Origin: Rhynchopus sp. YZ270_cl-10 | Taxonomy: Eukaryota; Euglenozoa; Diplonemea; Diplonemida; Diplonemidae | Length of the DNA stretch: 64,000 bases | Assembly: GCA_964035575.1 (NCBI GenBank) | Contig: OZ037931.1 | Span: 381,567 to 445,566, forward strand | Reading direction: 5' to 3' | In this document: piece after piece, positions 1 to 9,476 of the stretch | Layout: the number at the start of each line of letters is the position of its first letter | Numbering within the stretch: position 1 is the first letter of the stretch | Made by a program: the position numbers and the translations under genes | Notes under the pieces: model-generated | Seen by the model: the letters and a program-made list of their open reading frames with translations, nothing else | What the model was told of the DNA's origin: nothing | Database searches by the model: none

Positions 1-703
1 TAGTGTAGAGAACAAGTTTTCTAAGAAATCCCCTCATAGTGCCTCCGGCACGCGGCCTGGTGCGCCCTCTAGGATTTTTCAGAATACACCAAAACCCCCG
101 TTATTTGCACAATCCGGAAGAAAACTTTTCAACAAAAAAAAAATCGGCAACTTTCTTCAATCAGAAAGCCCATCACCCCCCTCTTGGTAAGTACTGTAGT
201 ACGTGCAAATTTTTTGGCAGCCCTGTATATAAGCCCCGTGCAAATTTTTTGGCAACTTTCATTTTCCAAAAATCAGGGACAGGGACAGGTTTTTAGAAAT
301 AGCCCTGGCTCACCAACGAAAAAAAAAAATTTTTTTTTTTTCCAACACCCGTGCAGGGCGCGCGCTAAATCCACACCCTCACACCCGGTTTTTTCGAGGT
401 TTTTTCGCGGTACAAAAATTTTTTGATTACACGATTTCCTTAAGAAAATCAGAGAATCCCATATTATACAGTAAGGGCACTTCAGATAGTTTTTGGACAC
501 ACATGTGACCCCACCGTGGAGAGCAATCGGCTCGCGCAATCAAAAGAAAGCAGAGAAAAGGGGAAAGAAAAAAGAAAAAAGTTGGGTACCGTGCGCCTGC
601 GGCGCTACCTGTTCCCTACCCCCCCATGATGTACTTATGTATATTCCACCTGATTTTGACCATGTTTTCCGGTGTTTTCCGGTGTTGGCCGGTGAAGTCA
701 CGG

Positions 704-1198
704 TACTGTGTACTGTGTACTGTGTACTGTGTACTGTGTACTGTGTACTGTGTACTGTGTACTGTGTACTGTGTACTGTGTACTGTGTACTGTGTACTGT
801 GTACTGTGTACTGTGTACTGTGTACTGTGTACTGTGTACTGTGTACTGTGTACTGTGTACTGTGTACTGTGTACTGTGTACTGTGTACTGTGTACTGTGT
901 ACTGTGTACTGTGTACTGTGTACTGTGTACTGTGTACTGTGTACTGTGTACTGTGTACTGTGTACTGTGTACTGTGTACTGTGTACTGTGTACTGTGTAC
1001 TGTGTACTGTGTACTGTGTACTGTGTACTGTGTACTGTGTACTGTGTACTGTGTACTGTGTACTGTGTACTGTGTACTGTGTACTGTGTACTGTGTACTG
1101 TGTACTGTGTACTGTGTACTGTGTACTGTGTACTGTGTACTGTGTACTGTGTACTGTGTACTGTGTACTGTGTACTGTGTACTGTGTACTGTGTACTG
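704..1198. repeat. Heptamer satellite (TACTGTG)n, about 71 copies
   Basis: The unit TACTGTG is repeated without visible interruption for 495 bp, about 70.7 copies. Because 7 is not a multiple of 3, the array translates as a 7-residue repeat in all forward frames. The uniformity suggests recent expansion. The same motif appears as a short seed inside the foldback core near 52482-52503. Confidence 0.97.
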
Positions 1199-1209
1199 GC
1201 TGTCCGAAA

Positions 1210-1326
1210 GACCTGAAAATGACCCTTGTTTACGAGTATGGGTTCATATTTTGTGAAAATTTAAGTCACCAAAATTTTGTCCATTTTTCCGTATATCCCC
1301 CACCACAGCCCGGGATTTTCTCGGAA
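1210..1326. repeat. Dispersed repeat, second copy at about 3018-3140
   Basis: A block of about 110 bp beginning near GATGACCCTTGTTTACGAG and running through CCCCCACCACA recurs at 3018-3140 with few differences. It is non-coding. Together with the 1829 and 2756 copies it shows that this region grew by local duplication. Confidence 0.85.
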
Positions 1327-1584
1327 ATGTAACATGACCCTGATTTTTCTGCCCCCCTTCACATACTTCCTGTAGGTACATTTTTTTGGACCCGATATCC
1401 ATTTTTTCGGGAAATTTCCGAAAAGTTAGCGCGCGCCCTGCACCCGTGGGGAAAAAAATTTTTATACACCACCCCCCCAAAAATGCATGCTAACAAAGTG
1501 CTAACAAACTGCTAAATAATACCCTTTTTTTTTGGGTTCAGCCACACCATATACGTATACTTTAATAGCTCCCCCCCAGTAACC

Positions 1585-1619
<35 letters not shown>

Positions 1620-1828
1620 GGAGGGGTGGTCAGGGTGTTTCCTAATTTGCTTCCGCTTCCGGGGATTTTGAAAAAATTGGCCAGGGAAAAAATTTGCGGG
1701 AAAAAATTAGGGACGTGTTTAAAGTGCTTATTTTTTTGGTATTTTTCCGAAAAAAGTATGTTTGCTGTTCTGGATCGCTCCAATCATTTAAATAAAGCAG
1801 TTTTCGGGAATTTTTATTTTCACCGATG

Positions 1829-2030
1829 TTGGGTACCGTGCGCCTGCGGCGCTGCCTGTTCCTACCAGTTTCTACAGGCAAACACTTGGCCCCCTTTACC
1901 TTACACTGACGGGTTTTGACCAAAACCAAGGACTTGTCCATTTCGTCAAATTGACCCCACCACAGAACGGGCGGATTCCGAAAATGCAAATGCCGGTGTT
2001 TTCGGGCATTTTCATGTTTTCAGGATCAGG
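1829..2030. repeat. 200-bp direct repeat, second copy at about 2756-2957
   Basis: Both copies start with the GCGCCTGCGGCGC hairpin module, pass through CACTTGGCCCCC and GACGGGTTTTGACCAAAACC, and end near TTTTCGGGCA. A third, partial copy occupies about 2059-2160. The copies are clearly related, with scattered substitutions and small indels. Confidence 0.88.
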
Positions 2031-3507
2031 GAGAGAAAATCTGGGTTGTGGGATTTACCTGGTCCCCTTTTCCTTACACTCATTTTGACCAACACCAAGA
2101 ACTTGGCCACTTCGGCAAAGTGACCCCACCACAGCGCGGACGGATTCCGGAAATGCCAATTGCGGCATGTTTTGGGGCTGAAAACCCACTTTTTTTCCAG
2201 GGAAAAAATTTGCTTCCGGATGTCGGAATTTTCCGGAAAATTTCCAAAATTAGGAAACACCCTGGGGGTGGTGGTACTGAAAATCAGTCAGGGACCTGTC
2301 AGGGACCTGTCAATATCGGGGGGGCCTGCAAACCTGCAAACTTGCAAACCTGCAAACACCTCAGAGGGCAAGGCCCGCAAACCCTTATTCCAATGGAAGA
2401 ATTTTTCAAAAATTCTCTACACTTCCTATGACTGGACCCAACTCCCCTCACTATTTTTTCCCTAAAAAAGCCCCCAAAATTCCTACCATTTTTACCATTT
2501 TTACCATTTTTGACCAATTTAGGGTACCTCCGATGTAAACAAAAACTTCGCTTCAAAGCAACCCTTCAATCAGTCTACACTAATACAACCAAGTTTTCAA
2601 AAAAGAAAAAAAAGTAGCGTACCGTGCGCCTGCGGCGCTGTGTTGCTGACTACTGCAACATCCCCACAAGGTAGAGAACTGCACGCTCCAATCTGAGCCC
2701 CACGGTGGAGAGCAATCGGCTCGTGCAATCAAAAGAAAATGGCACTAGTAAAAAAAGTTGGTAACGTGCGCCTGCGGCGCTGCCTGTTTTCTACCAGTTC
2801 TACAGGCGAACACTTGGCCCCCCTTTACCTTACACTGACGGGTTTTGACCAAAACCAAAAACTTGTCCATTTTGGCAAATTGACCCCACCACACAACGGA
2901 CGGATTCCGGAAATGCAAATGCCGGTGTTTTCGGGCACTTTCGTGTTTTCAGACCCACTTTTTTGAAAAACTTGCTTCCAAATGTCGGAATTTTCCGAAT
3001 TTTCCGGAAAATTTCCAGAATTAGACTGAAGATGACCCTTGTTTACGAGTATGGGTTCATATTTTACGAAAATTTAAGTCACTGAAATTTTGTCCATTTT
3101 TCCGAATATCCCCCACCACAAGCCGGGATTGACTCGGAACTGCAACAAAACGCCCTCTTGGGCGGAAAAATACCGCACAGGTTTTTTTTTCCCCCTCCAC
3201 TTTTTTTTTTTGCTTCACTTTTTTTTTCCCGCCCGCCCGCTCGGATTTTTGGGAAACCCAAGGACAAGAAACAAAAGAAAAAGTGTGAGTACCCTCAAAA
3301 AAAAAAAAAGTTTGGGTACATTTGGGTCGATGCGTAAAACCCCCCCTCCCCTAAATTTCACTACGATTTTTGAGGTTTTACCAGAAATCAGCGCCGAAAA
3401 CTGCCCAGAACCACCCCCAAAACCATTTTCCGGCGGGTTTTGGGGGCTTTTGGGCAAAAATATACTTATTTTTTTTTTTTTTTTTTTTTTTTTTTGTGAT
3501 TTTTTTT

Positions 3508-4011
3508 TTCACGGGTCGGGAAAGATCTTTTGTCTTTTTTTGTCTTTTTTCGAGAATCTCGGGAGAAAAAAAAAAAAAATCAAGATTTTCAGGATTTTTG
3601 TCTTTTTTTTTCAGGATCTCTCGAGATCTTTGAGATCTTTGAAAAATCCTGAAAAAAAAAGGAAAAAAAGAGAAAAAAAGATGAAAAAGATCTTGAAAAT
3701 CTTTTTTTTCTCAAAAAAAAGATAAAAAAGATTTTTGGGATTTTGAAAAATCTTTTTGGGAAAAAAAAAAAAAAAGATTTTGAAAATCTTTTTTTTTTTT
3801 TTCAAAGATTTCTCAAGATCTCGAGATTTTTCATGAAATTTCATGGATTTTTCCAGGATTTTTCAGGATTTTTTCAGGATTTTCCCAGGATTTTCAAATC
3901 TTTTCTCTTTTTTTTTTTCTCCCAAAAATCTTTTTTTTTTTTTTTTTTTCGGGAGAAGAGGATTTTTTTTCTCGAAAAAAAAAAAAAAAAAAAAGATCTT
4001 TCCCGACCCGT

Positions 4012-4014
<3 letters not shown>
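3508..4014. repeat. Foldback segment inside the OTU element
   Basis: CACGGGTCGGGAAAGATC at about 3510 and its exact complement near 3994-4013 flank about 480 bp of T- and A-rich DNA that contains many GATCTTT and AAAGATC blocks. The whole segment could fold back on itself. It lies between the left terminal repeat and the 3' end of the protease gene, and may be a nested small element or a subterminal region. Confidence 0.6.
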
Positions 4015-4049
<35 letters not shown>

Positions 4050-4263
4050 TTTTCTGTGTGTTTGTTTTCTTGTTGTAGTCTTTTTTGGTGAAGGGGCTTG
4101 GCCGACGACACTGAGAACCTCTTTGGTTCATAGCTGTTAACGACGTCTGGTCCTACCTAGCTGTACACTCTAATTCTAAAAATAAAATAAAATAAAACCA
4201 ATAGGCAAAGGGGGAGGGGGGAGGCTAAAAGCCAAACAAAAGTAAAGAATGAAAAAGAAAAAC

Positions 4264-5826
4264 TCAAGTGCTCTGGGACGGCCGCGAGTTCCTGCTCCGC
4301 TTTAGGCCCCGCAGACGGTTGTAGAGGGTGTAAGCCTCTTCCACCTCGTCGGAGCTCATCGACGGCTTCTTCGCTTCTTTCCACAGGTAGAGGCAGGTGA
4401 GGGCGTCATCCACCGACTGCCAATCCCCTCCCGCTGCCAGCGACTGGTGCTGAAGCGTGTTCGGGTAGAACGTGTCCTTCCACGCCTCGGCGGTCGCTGG
4501 ACACCCCATGTTGTTGAATCCTGGGCAGGGCGCCATACCGGCATAGAACGGCACGTTGGTCGGGAGGGCTGTAGGTGCGGGTTGAGAGCCACTCTCCGAT
4601 TGCGTGTACGTGCTGGGGGCCGAAGTGGCGTCAGACATGGGGACTGCGAGTTCTGATTCGTCGATGAGGTCCATAGAGAACTCGCTGCCCTGCGATGCGG
4701 CGGGCGGCTGCTCTCTCGGGTGGACGGAAGAGGGAACTGCCTCAGAGGAAGAAGATACGGGGAGGGCTGAGTGGGTGTTTGAGAAGCCACTCTCCGTACC
4801 GGTCTGAGGTTGTGTTGCCCCGTCCGAACCAGGGTGTGTCTGCGCAGAGGCGCCGGGACGGGCAACTGCTTGTGCGACAGGGGGCACCGAGGACGCGACC
4901 GGAGTAGGGAGGGCTGAATGTGTGGTGGAGTAGCCGCTCTCTTGTCCCTGGACGTCTGATGATGCCTGTCTCATGTTGCGTTGCGTCTGTGCCCTCCGCG
5001 CCTTTGCAGTCTCCACTTGGCTGGTCACGCGAGCTTCACGCTGTACCTTCACCAAGTTAATGCTCTTGGGGTCAATCATCTCGTGCGCGCGCGCAATGAT
5101 CCTCGCCGCGCATGGCTTGCTGGACACTGGCAGGGCCCGCGGGCAGGTTGAGGAGAGGGAACGACACGGCACACACACCCAAACTGAGCACTCCCGACAC
5201 TCCCAATGACGTTCACGACCGAGGACCGCAGCCGAGCACAGCTCGCATTTCCCGAAATCCGCCCGTGAGTCTTCCAGGGGGCAGTCCAGAAGCCCCTCGC
5301 GTGACACACAAGTGAGAGGCGGCAGGCGCGGGGTCGGTTCATGCATGAGGAGGAACTGCGTCAGCTTCTCGGGGATATTGACCGGCGTGAAGTGACCTGC
5401 GGTGCGGCCATCGTGGGCTAGTGCGAGCACCTGACGGTATCCCACTTCGCCTGAGGGGGTGAAGACCGACGGTCGATGGCCACCAATGAACACCACCACC
5501 AGGGAATGCAGAGCTCGGGCCAGGCCGCTAACCGTCACCATGTCAGCCCAAGTGTCAGGACGCGCACACCCAGCGATGCTCATCTGTCGCGCCCATACTC
5601 CGACACTTGGTTCAGCGCGAGCCGCTAAGTCCTCGTCTTGGACCACCTGTGCAATCGCCGCCTGTCTCAGGGACCCCGCACTCCTCCCGCACTGGTACGC
5701 CACGGCATCGAAGCAACAGTCGCCCACTGTGTAGCGGAAGTCCGCGGGAACGGAGCACCCGAGGGAGGACAGCTGTAGCGGCAGGGCCGGCGGGGGGTCA
5801 CATGTCTCCAGCTTATTTTGACCCAT
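4264..5826 (-). CDS. OTU-like cysteine protease with Cys-rich module
   Basis: The 520-residue product starts at the ATG complementary to 5824-5826. Residues 35-42 read GDCCFDAV, which matches the OTU nucleophile motif (GDCLFHAL type) with Cys37 as the likely catalytic cysteine. A downstream block ending in HFTPV, near residue 145, supplies the expected histidine. Residues about 185-235 hold a CxxC-rich module (CELC, CREC, CVPC) that probably binds zinc. The last 250 residues are low-complexity, rich in Ser, Pro, Thr and Gln, with repeated SGYSTTHSALP/SGFSNTHSALP motifs. OTU proteins cleave ubiquitin-type conjugates. Position between inverted repeats suggests transposon cargo rather than a host gene. 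Activity is inferred, not shown. Confidence 0.72.
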   Translation of the reverse strand: MGQNKLETCDPPPALPLQLSSLGCSVPADFRYTVGDCCFDAVAYQCGRSAGSLRQAAIAQVVQDEDLAARAEPSVGVWARQMSIAGCARPDTWADMVTVSGLARALHSLVVVFIGGHRPSVFTPSGEVGYRQVLALAHDGRTAGHFTPVNIPEKLTQFLLMHEPTPRLPPLTCVSREGLLDCPLEDSRADFGKCELCSAAVLGRERHWECRECSVWVCVPCRSLSSTCPRALPVSSKPCAARIIARAHEMIDPKSINLVKVQREARVTSQVETAKARRAQTQRNMRQASSDVQGQESGYSTTHSALPTPVASSVPPVAQAVARPGASAQTHPGSDGATQPQTGTESGFSNTHSALPVSSSSEAVPSSVHPREQPPAASQGSEFSMDLIDESELAVPMSDATSAPSTYTQSESGSQPAPTALPTNVPFYAGMAPCPGFNNMGCPATAEAWKDTFYPNTLQHQSLAAGGDWQSVDDALTCLYLWKEAKKPSMSSDEVEEAYTLYNRLRGLKRSRNSRPSQST

Positions 5827-5984
5827 TTTGGGGTATTTTTGCGTGTTTTTAGGCTATTTTTACTCCCTACCCCCAGAAGACGATATAATCGGTGACTTCT
5901 CTGACGAGGATCGGTGACGAGGACGATATAATCGGTGACTCCTCTGACGAGGAGCACGATCCTGTCCCTCAAGAAGAAGAAGAG

Positions 5985-6128
5985 ATGACAGAGGCCCTTC
6001 ACCGCATGGCTAAGAGAACGCGGTCTTTTATTTCTTCAGTTTCCTCAGTTTCACATAAAACGTGTGAAACCTGTGGTAAGACGGGCCACAATACACGTTC
6101 ATGTCCAAAAAAGCGTCGCACATCATAA
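5985..6128 (+). pseudogene. Zinc-knuckle C-terminus, probable transposase remnant
   Basis: The open frame runs from about 5892; the only ATG is at 5985. The encoded tail has an acidic stretch followed by CETCGKTGHNTRSC, a CCHC zinc knuckle of the kind found at the C-terminus of MULE and some other transposases, and ends KKRRTS. A direct duplication of about 45 bp containing GATATAATCGGTGACT precedes it, and a splice-acceptor-like CCCCCAG lies at 5871-5877. The likeliest reading is the last exon of a transposase whose catalytic part has been lost. Confidence 0.5.
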
Positions 6129-6295
6129 AAAAGACCCCAAAACACCCCCGCAGGGTCCCCAGGCCCCCCAGACCCCCCAAATACCCCTTGTACATGCACC
6201 TCGACCTCTCATAGCCTCCCAACAGAAATAAAAAAAAATCAAAAATCGTAGTGAAATTTAGGGGAGGGGGTTTTACGCATTCACCCATTTAGTGC

Positions 6296-6343
6296 ACCCT
6301 ATTATACCATCTATTCAGTAGAATAGTTAGTATATGAAACAAT
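6296..6343. repeat. Dispersed repeat with TATTCAGTAGAATA hairpin
   Basis: The block beginning ACCCTATTATACC and ending near ATGAAACAATT recurs at about 35334-35384. Both copies contain the palindromic hairpin CTATTCAGTAGAATAG. This one directly abuts the right end of the OTU element. Confidence 0.75.
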
Positions 6344-6389
6344 TTTTTTCAACCAGCAGTGTTGCTCCGCGATAACGAATGTGATCAAA

Positions 6390-6435
6390 GGTGACTAAGC
6401 ACAGAGAGGCTTAGGGTCATCTTATCAACTTTTTC
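6390..6435 (+). repeat. Stem-loop/TCATCTTA repeat family (family A)
   Basis: Consensus: GGTGACTAAGC, a loop of 6-10 nt, GCTTAG, then GGTCATCTTA and a T-rich run. Similar copies are at about 6838-6866, 8900-8940, 15480-15516, 28309-28350, 30103-30140, 32680-32725, 33211-33250, 34471-34510, 34770-34815, 42594-42632, 46571-46616 and 57788-57830, with a reverse copy at 61554-61610. Several copies begin with TTTTAG/GTG, resembling a splice acceptor. The stem is CTAAGC/GCTTAG in most copies and ACCTA/TAGGT in the 32680 copy. Function unknown. Confidence 0.8.
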
Positions 6436-6482
6436 TTTTTCAAATATGTTTCCACTTACTAGGGTACACACAATCAGGGAAG

Positions 6483-8738
6483 ATGGCGTTTTCAGTCCTT
6501 TCGGGGCAGAAACGGACGTTTTATTATTGGTTCGATGCGCAGAACAAGCATGTGAGAAAGAAGATGAGGATGAAGACCACCCCCTTGTCCAACTATACGG
6601 CGACCTTCCCAAACGCACAGGAGCTCCCCAACACGTCGTTCAGTTACCATCAGAGACGGCGTGACCTCCAGATGCTGCACGCACGCTACGACTCGAATGC
6701 GCAGGCCGCACTTCTGCAGTTCAACGTCATGATCCGGCAGAAGGTATTCAATCCCCTCCTTTTTTATTATTCCTACGAAGCTTGCTTTAAAAGGAGAAAT
6801 AGTATTTACCAATACGTCAATCAACCCCTCAAGGGTTGTGACGCTTTAGGTTCATCTATGTAAACCTATTTGGGGTGATCAGGGGTACTTTTCTGGAACA
6901 AAATTCAGTAGTACACCTGATCACCCCCCAACTATTATTTTTACATTTTTTTTAACTCAATTTCTCACTTTTATAATTTCACTCTCTTACTTTTTCTTTC
7001 TCAGGTTCGTCCCGACGCAAAGACGTATACTTCGATTATCGCTATTATGGCTAAGGCGAAAATGGAGCTTACGGCGTACAAGCTTTTCAACAGAATGCTT
7101 CAACAAAAGATTTCTCCCATCCCCGAGACGTACCAAGCATTGTTAGACGCAACCAGCCCAATGAGAGCCTCATTGGTGAATGAGGTGAAGCGGAAGTTGC
7201 ATCAGTCGGTTCAGGGTGCGGGGAGGGCGATGCAGAAGAGACGGAGGGATTTGTTGGTGGAGGCCCGCACGGCGTCTGTTGAATATCTGCGGGAGCTGAG
7301 CACCGACGACCCTGCGCAGATTGCGGAGATGAACCTGCAGAAGGAGTTGGAACGTCTTCACGTCTCCTCGCTCGGGAAAGACAAAGCGTTGTCTGTTCTG
7401 GATGAAGAGATCGAGCTAGACTCTCCCAAGGCTACGTTATACGTCGGGTCGCTTCGCAAAGCATTTTACGGCAATGAATGGGAGCGCGCCGGGAGGAATT
7501 CTTTAACAAAAGCGCAGCGTGATGCACTCCGTCCTCGCATCGAAAAACTCAGTGACATGGAGGTTTCAATGTTTCTTTCGATTCATAGACAAAAAAAGGC
7601 TGACACCCGATCTGTCAACATCGACACCGTGCTGAACCACATCCACGAAGGGTTTATTTATGAAATGTTAAAGCAGAGAGACGCATATCTCACAACACTG
7701 AAGGAGATTATGGAGAAGAACAACGCAATTTCGGAGTATGTTACACCATATGCAGATGCAAGCTTCGAAGAAGTCCCAGTTGAGGTCCAAACCATGGACA
7801 CAAAACATCGCCGCCGCCGCCTAATTCGCACAAAGAAGAAGGTCCGAAAAAACAAAGCGGAAGAAACAAAAAGCGATGGGACCCCCTCATCCTTCTCAAA
7901 GACAACGTATAACGAAGAAATTCTCTCCGGGTCGGTCCAAGAAGGGGTTCAACTTCGTGGAACCTATAAAACAAATTTTGTTAAGCTTGCGAAAGAAGGC
8001 GATCTTTGGACTCTTCCGATCAAAAAGTTGAAGCAATTTGAGAACGGAGAAGATTTCAAGGGCCTCCAAATTCAGCGTAAAGGAACCAAAGCTGAGCACA
8101 TTAAACGGATCGAGGTGTATCTGTTTGGAGACATGAGTAATCTGACCTCAGATTCATTGCTTCCTAACGCACAATATACTGGGAATTTGCTTGATTTGCG
8201 AGACATTAGCGATGAAGAGGGGAATACTGTGCGTGATAAAACCGATCAGGCTGTCGCAGATATGGCAAAACTTAGTCCATTCTCTTCGAGACAGACAACC
8301 TTTCGGTTTCAAGAAGCCCCTGGAGGGAGGAGTGCGAAGATGAAAATTCCGCAGATTAATAACCCAACGTTATACCATACGAAACAGATTTATGGTATTG
8401 ATAAGAACAGAATTCCGCAGGGGCAGAAGAGGTTGCTGAATAGTCTCGGTACTTCGTCGTTCAGAGATCTGCTTGAAGACCGGCTTCTCAGAGAAAAAGC
8501 GGAGATCGGCATGAACCGCAAATTGGACATCCACCCCTACCAAAAGTATACAGCAGGATACAAGGATATGCACACAGGGCAGCGGAGCAGCGTAGTGCGC
8601 AAAATGAAGAAGGATTATGAAAAACAAGCGCACGACCGCACACAGCTTCTCTCCCCCCTCCGCAAGTACGCTGAGCAGATTAAGAACAGCAGGGAGGGGC
8701 AAAACCGGGCCCGAGGGTGGAGTGAATTCAAAGGATAA
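6483..8738 (+). CDS. PPR-repeat protein, probably mitochondrial
   Basis: Two exons, 6483-6743 and 7005-8738, joined in phase 0 across a 261-nt GTATTC...TTTCTCAG intron, give 664 residues. The junction reads MIRQK-VRPDAKTYTSI, which restores a classic pentatricopeptide repeat: residues about 70-140 hold two PPR-like helical pairs (ALLQFNVMIRQK, then KTYTSIIAIMAKAKMELTAY and KLFNRMLQQK). PPR proteins bind single-stranded organelle RNA. The N-terminus is rich in basic and aromatic residues with few acidic ones, compatible with mitochondrial import. A basic patch (RRRRLIRTKKKVRKNK) lies near residue 352. The remaining C-terminal 500 residues match no family I recognise. The start is the first ATG in frame with exon 2. 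It could be an RNA-processing factor or mitoribosome-associated protein. Confidence 0.82.
6870..6932. mobile_element. Miniature inverted-repeat element in the PPR intron
   Basis: TTGGGGTGATCAGGGGTAC at 6870-6889 and its near complement at 6911-6932 form a 63-bp hairpin inside the intron. A half copy (GGGGTGATCAGAGGTACTTTT) is found near 58833. A family A fragment lies just upstream at 6838-6866, so this short intron holds two repeat insertions. Confidence 0.6.
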
Positions 8739-8747
8739 GAAAAAAAA

Positions 8748-8828
8748 GGCTTCGGGCCAATGAGTACAGACCCGAATTCTCCCACCTGGTGGGATTACTC
8801 GGCGATTGTCGACACAACAAAAAAAAAA
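8748..8828 (+). repeat. Hairpin/GATTGTCGACACAAC repeat family (family C)
   Basis: Starts GGCTTCGGGCCAATGAGTACAGA, contains the hairpin TCCCACC/GGTGGGA, and ends GGCGATTGTCGACACAAC followed by an A-run. It begins 9 nt after the PPR stop codon, so it lies in that gene's 3' untranslated region. Other copies: 15999-16083, 27315-27395, 35640-35695, 45572-45649, 45724-45780, 45841-45925 and 47672-47790. Stem sequences differ among copies but stay paired. Confidence 0.85.
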
Positions 8829-9476
8829 TCCCGAAAAGAATTGAAAGATTAGCATCTGATGATGTCCGTGAGTTTTTTTGTTTTTCTCTTCTAAAAGACC
8901 CCTGAGAAAGCTTAGTAGGGGATCATCTTACCAAGAGAAATCTCTCTATTGAAATAAGACCTCTCTCCCCCATACTCTTTTTATTTTTTCAATTTTTCGC
9001 CACGTAGTGGTCCCACCATGCGTTAATGTGTGACTGTATGGTTAGGGTCCACGTCATATATGTACCAAAGATACACTGTTCACGAACGGGCTGTTGTATT
9101 TCAAATCAACTTTCCTTCTTCCCCCCCAAACACACTCCCACATTCCCCCCCATACAGAACAACCACATCACCCCCTCCTCCTCTCTTCCCCCTTGTCCGA
9201 TAATGCCTCGATAGCCGTCCCTTGAAAGCCTTTAAGGGGTGTGGAGAGGCTTTCTAACAATCACCCCATCTGGAGGGGGTAACCTACGGACTGCTTTTTA
9301 TTTCTCTCCAAAAACTGTTTCTTCTTCCTTTGAGCCGTTTTTTTAGACCCTTTTTTTTTTTCCCCCTTCCATTTTTTCTTTCTTTTTGATTCAACGAAAA
9401 AAAACGCTCATATAATTCATAGGGAAGAGATTGGTTGGTGTTTTAACACCATTTCTTTCCCCCTTTTCTTTTTTCG
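8829..9476. other. Intergenic region with pyrimidine-rich leader
   Basis: Contains a family A copy at about 8900-8940 and C-rich stretches. The last 150 bp before the next start codon are dominated by T and C runs and end TTTTTTCG directly before the ATG. No further gene seen. Confidence 0.6.

Larger units (their letters stand above)
1..3313. other. Repeat field without recognisable genes
   Basis: No reading frame here looks like a real protein. The stretch is a mosaic of diverged direct repeats. A short GC-rich module with the hairpin GCGCCTGCGGCGC occurs near 591, 1838, 2627 and 2767. A module containing GAGAGCAATCGGCTC occurs at about 508-548 and 2701-2740. Longer duplicated blocks and a heptamer satellite are listed separately. 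A small array of CCTGCAAA-like units lies at about 2326-2357. Long open frames across the satellite arise only because a 7-bp unit without stops reads open in every frame. Confidence 0.8.
3314..6300. mobile_element. TIR element carrying an OTU-type protease gene
   Basis: About 60-bp terminal inverted repeats bound this 3.0-kb segment: 3314-3373 on the left and 6239-6300 on the right. The inner 43 bp, from TGCGTAAAACC to ACGATTTTTGA, are nearly perfect; the outer part is looser. Inside are a minus-strand OTU-like cysteine protease gene, a plus-strand zinc-knuckle coding remnant and a homopolymer-rich foldback. No transposase catalytic domain is visible, so it looks non-autonomous or decayed. 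OTU and ULP1 proteases are known cargo of some TIR transposon groups such as KDZ/Plavaka and certain MULEs, but I cannot assign the superfamily. Confidence 0.75.

Noticed and set aside
493-1332. Long open frames encoding a VYCVLCT repeat protein
   Set aside because: They are translations of a stop-free heptamer satellite and are open in all three forward frames.
6390-6435. Bacterial rho-independent terminator
   Set aside because: The hairpin plus T-run looks similar, but the genome has spliceosomal introns and copies lie before genes as well as after them.
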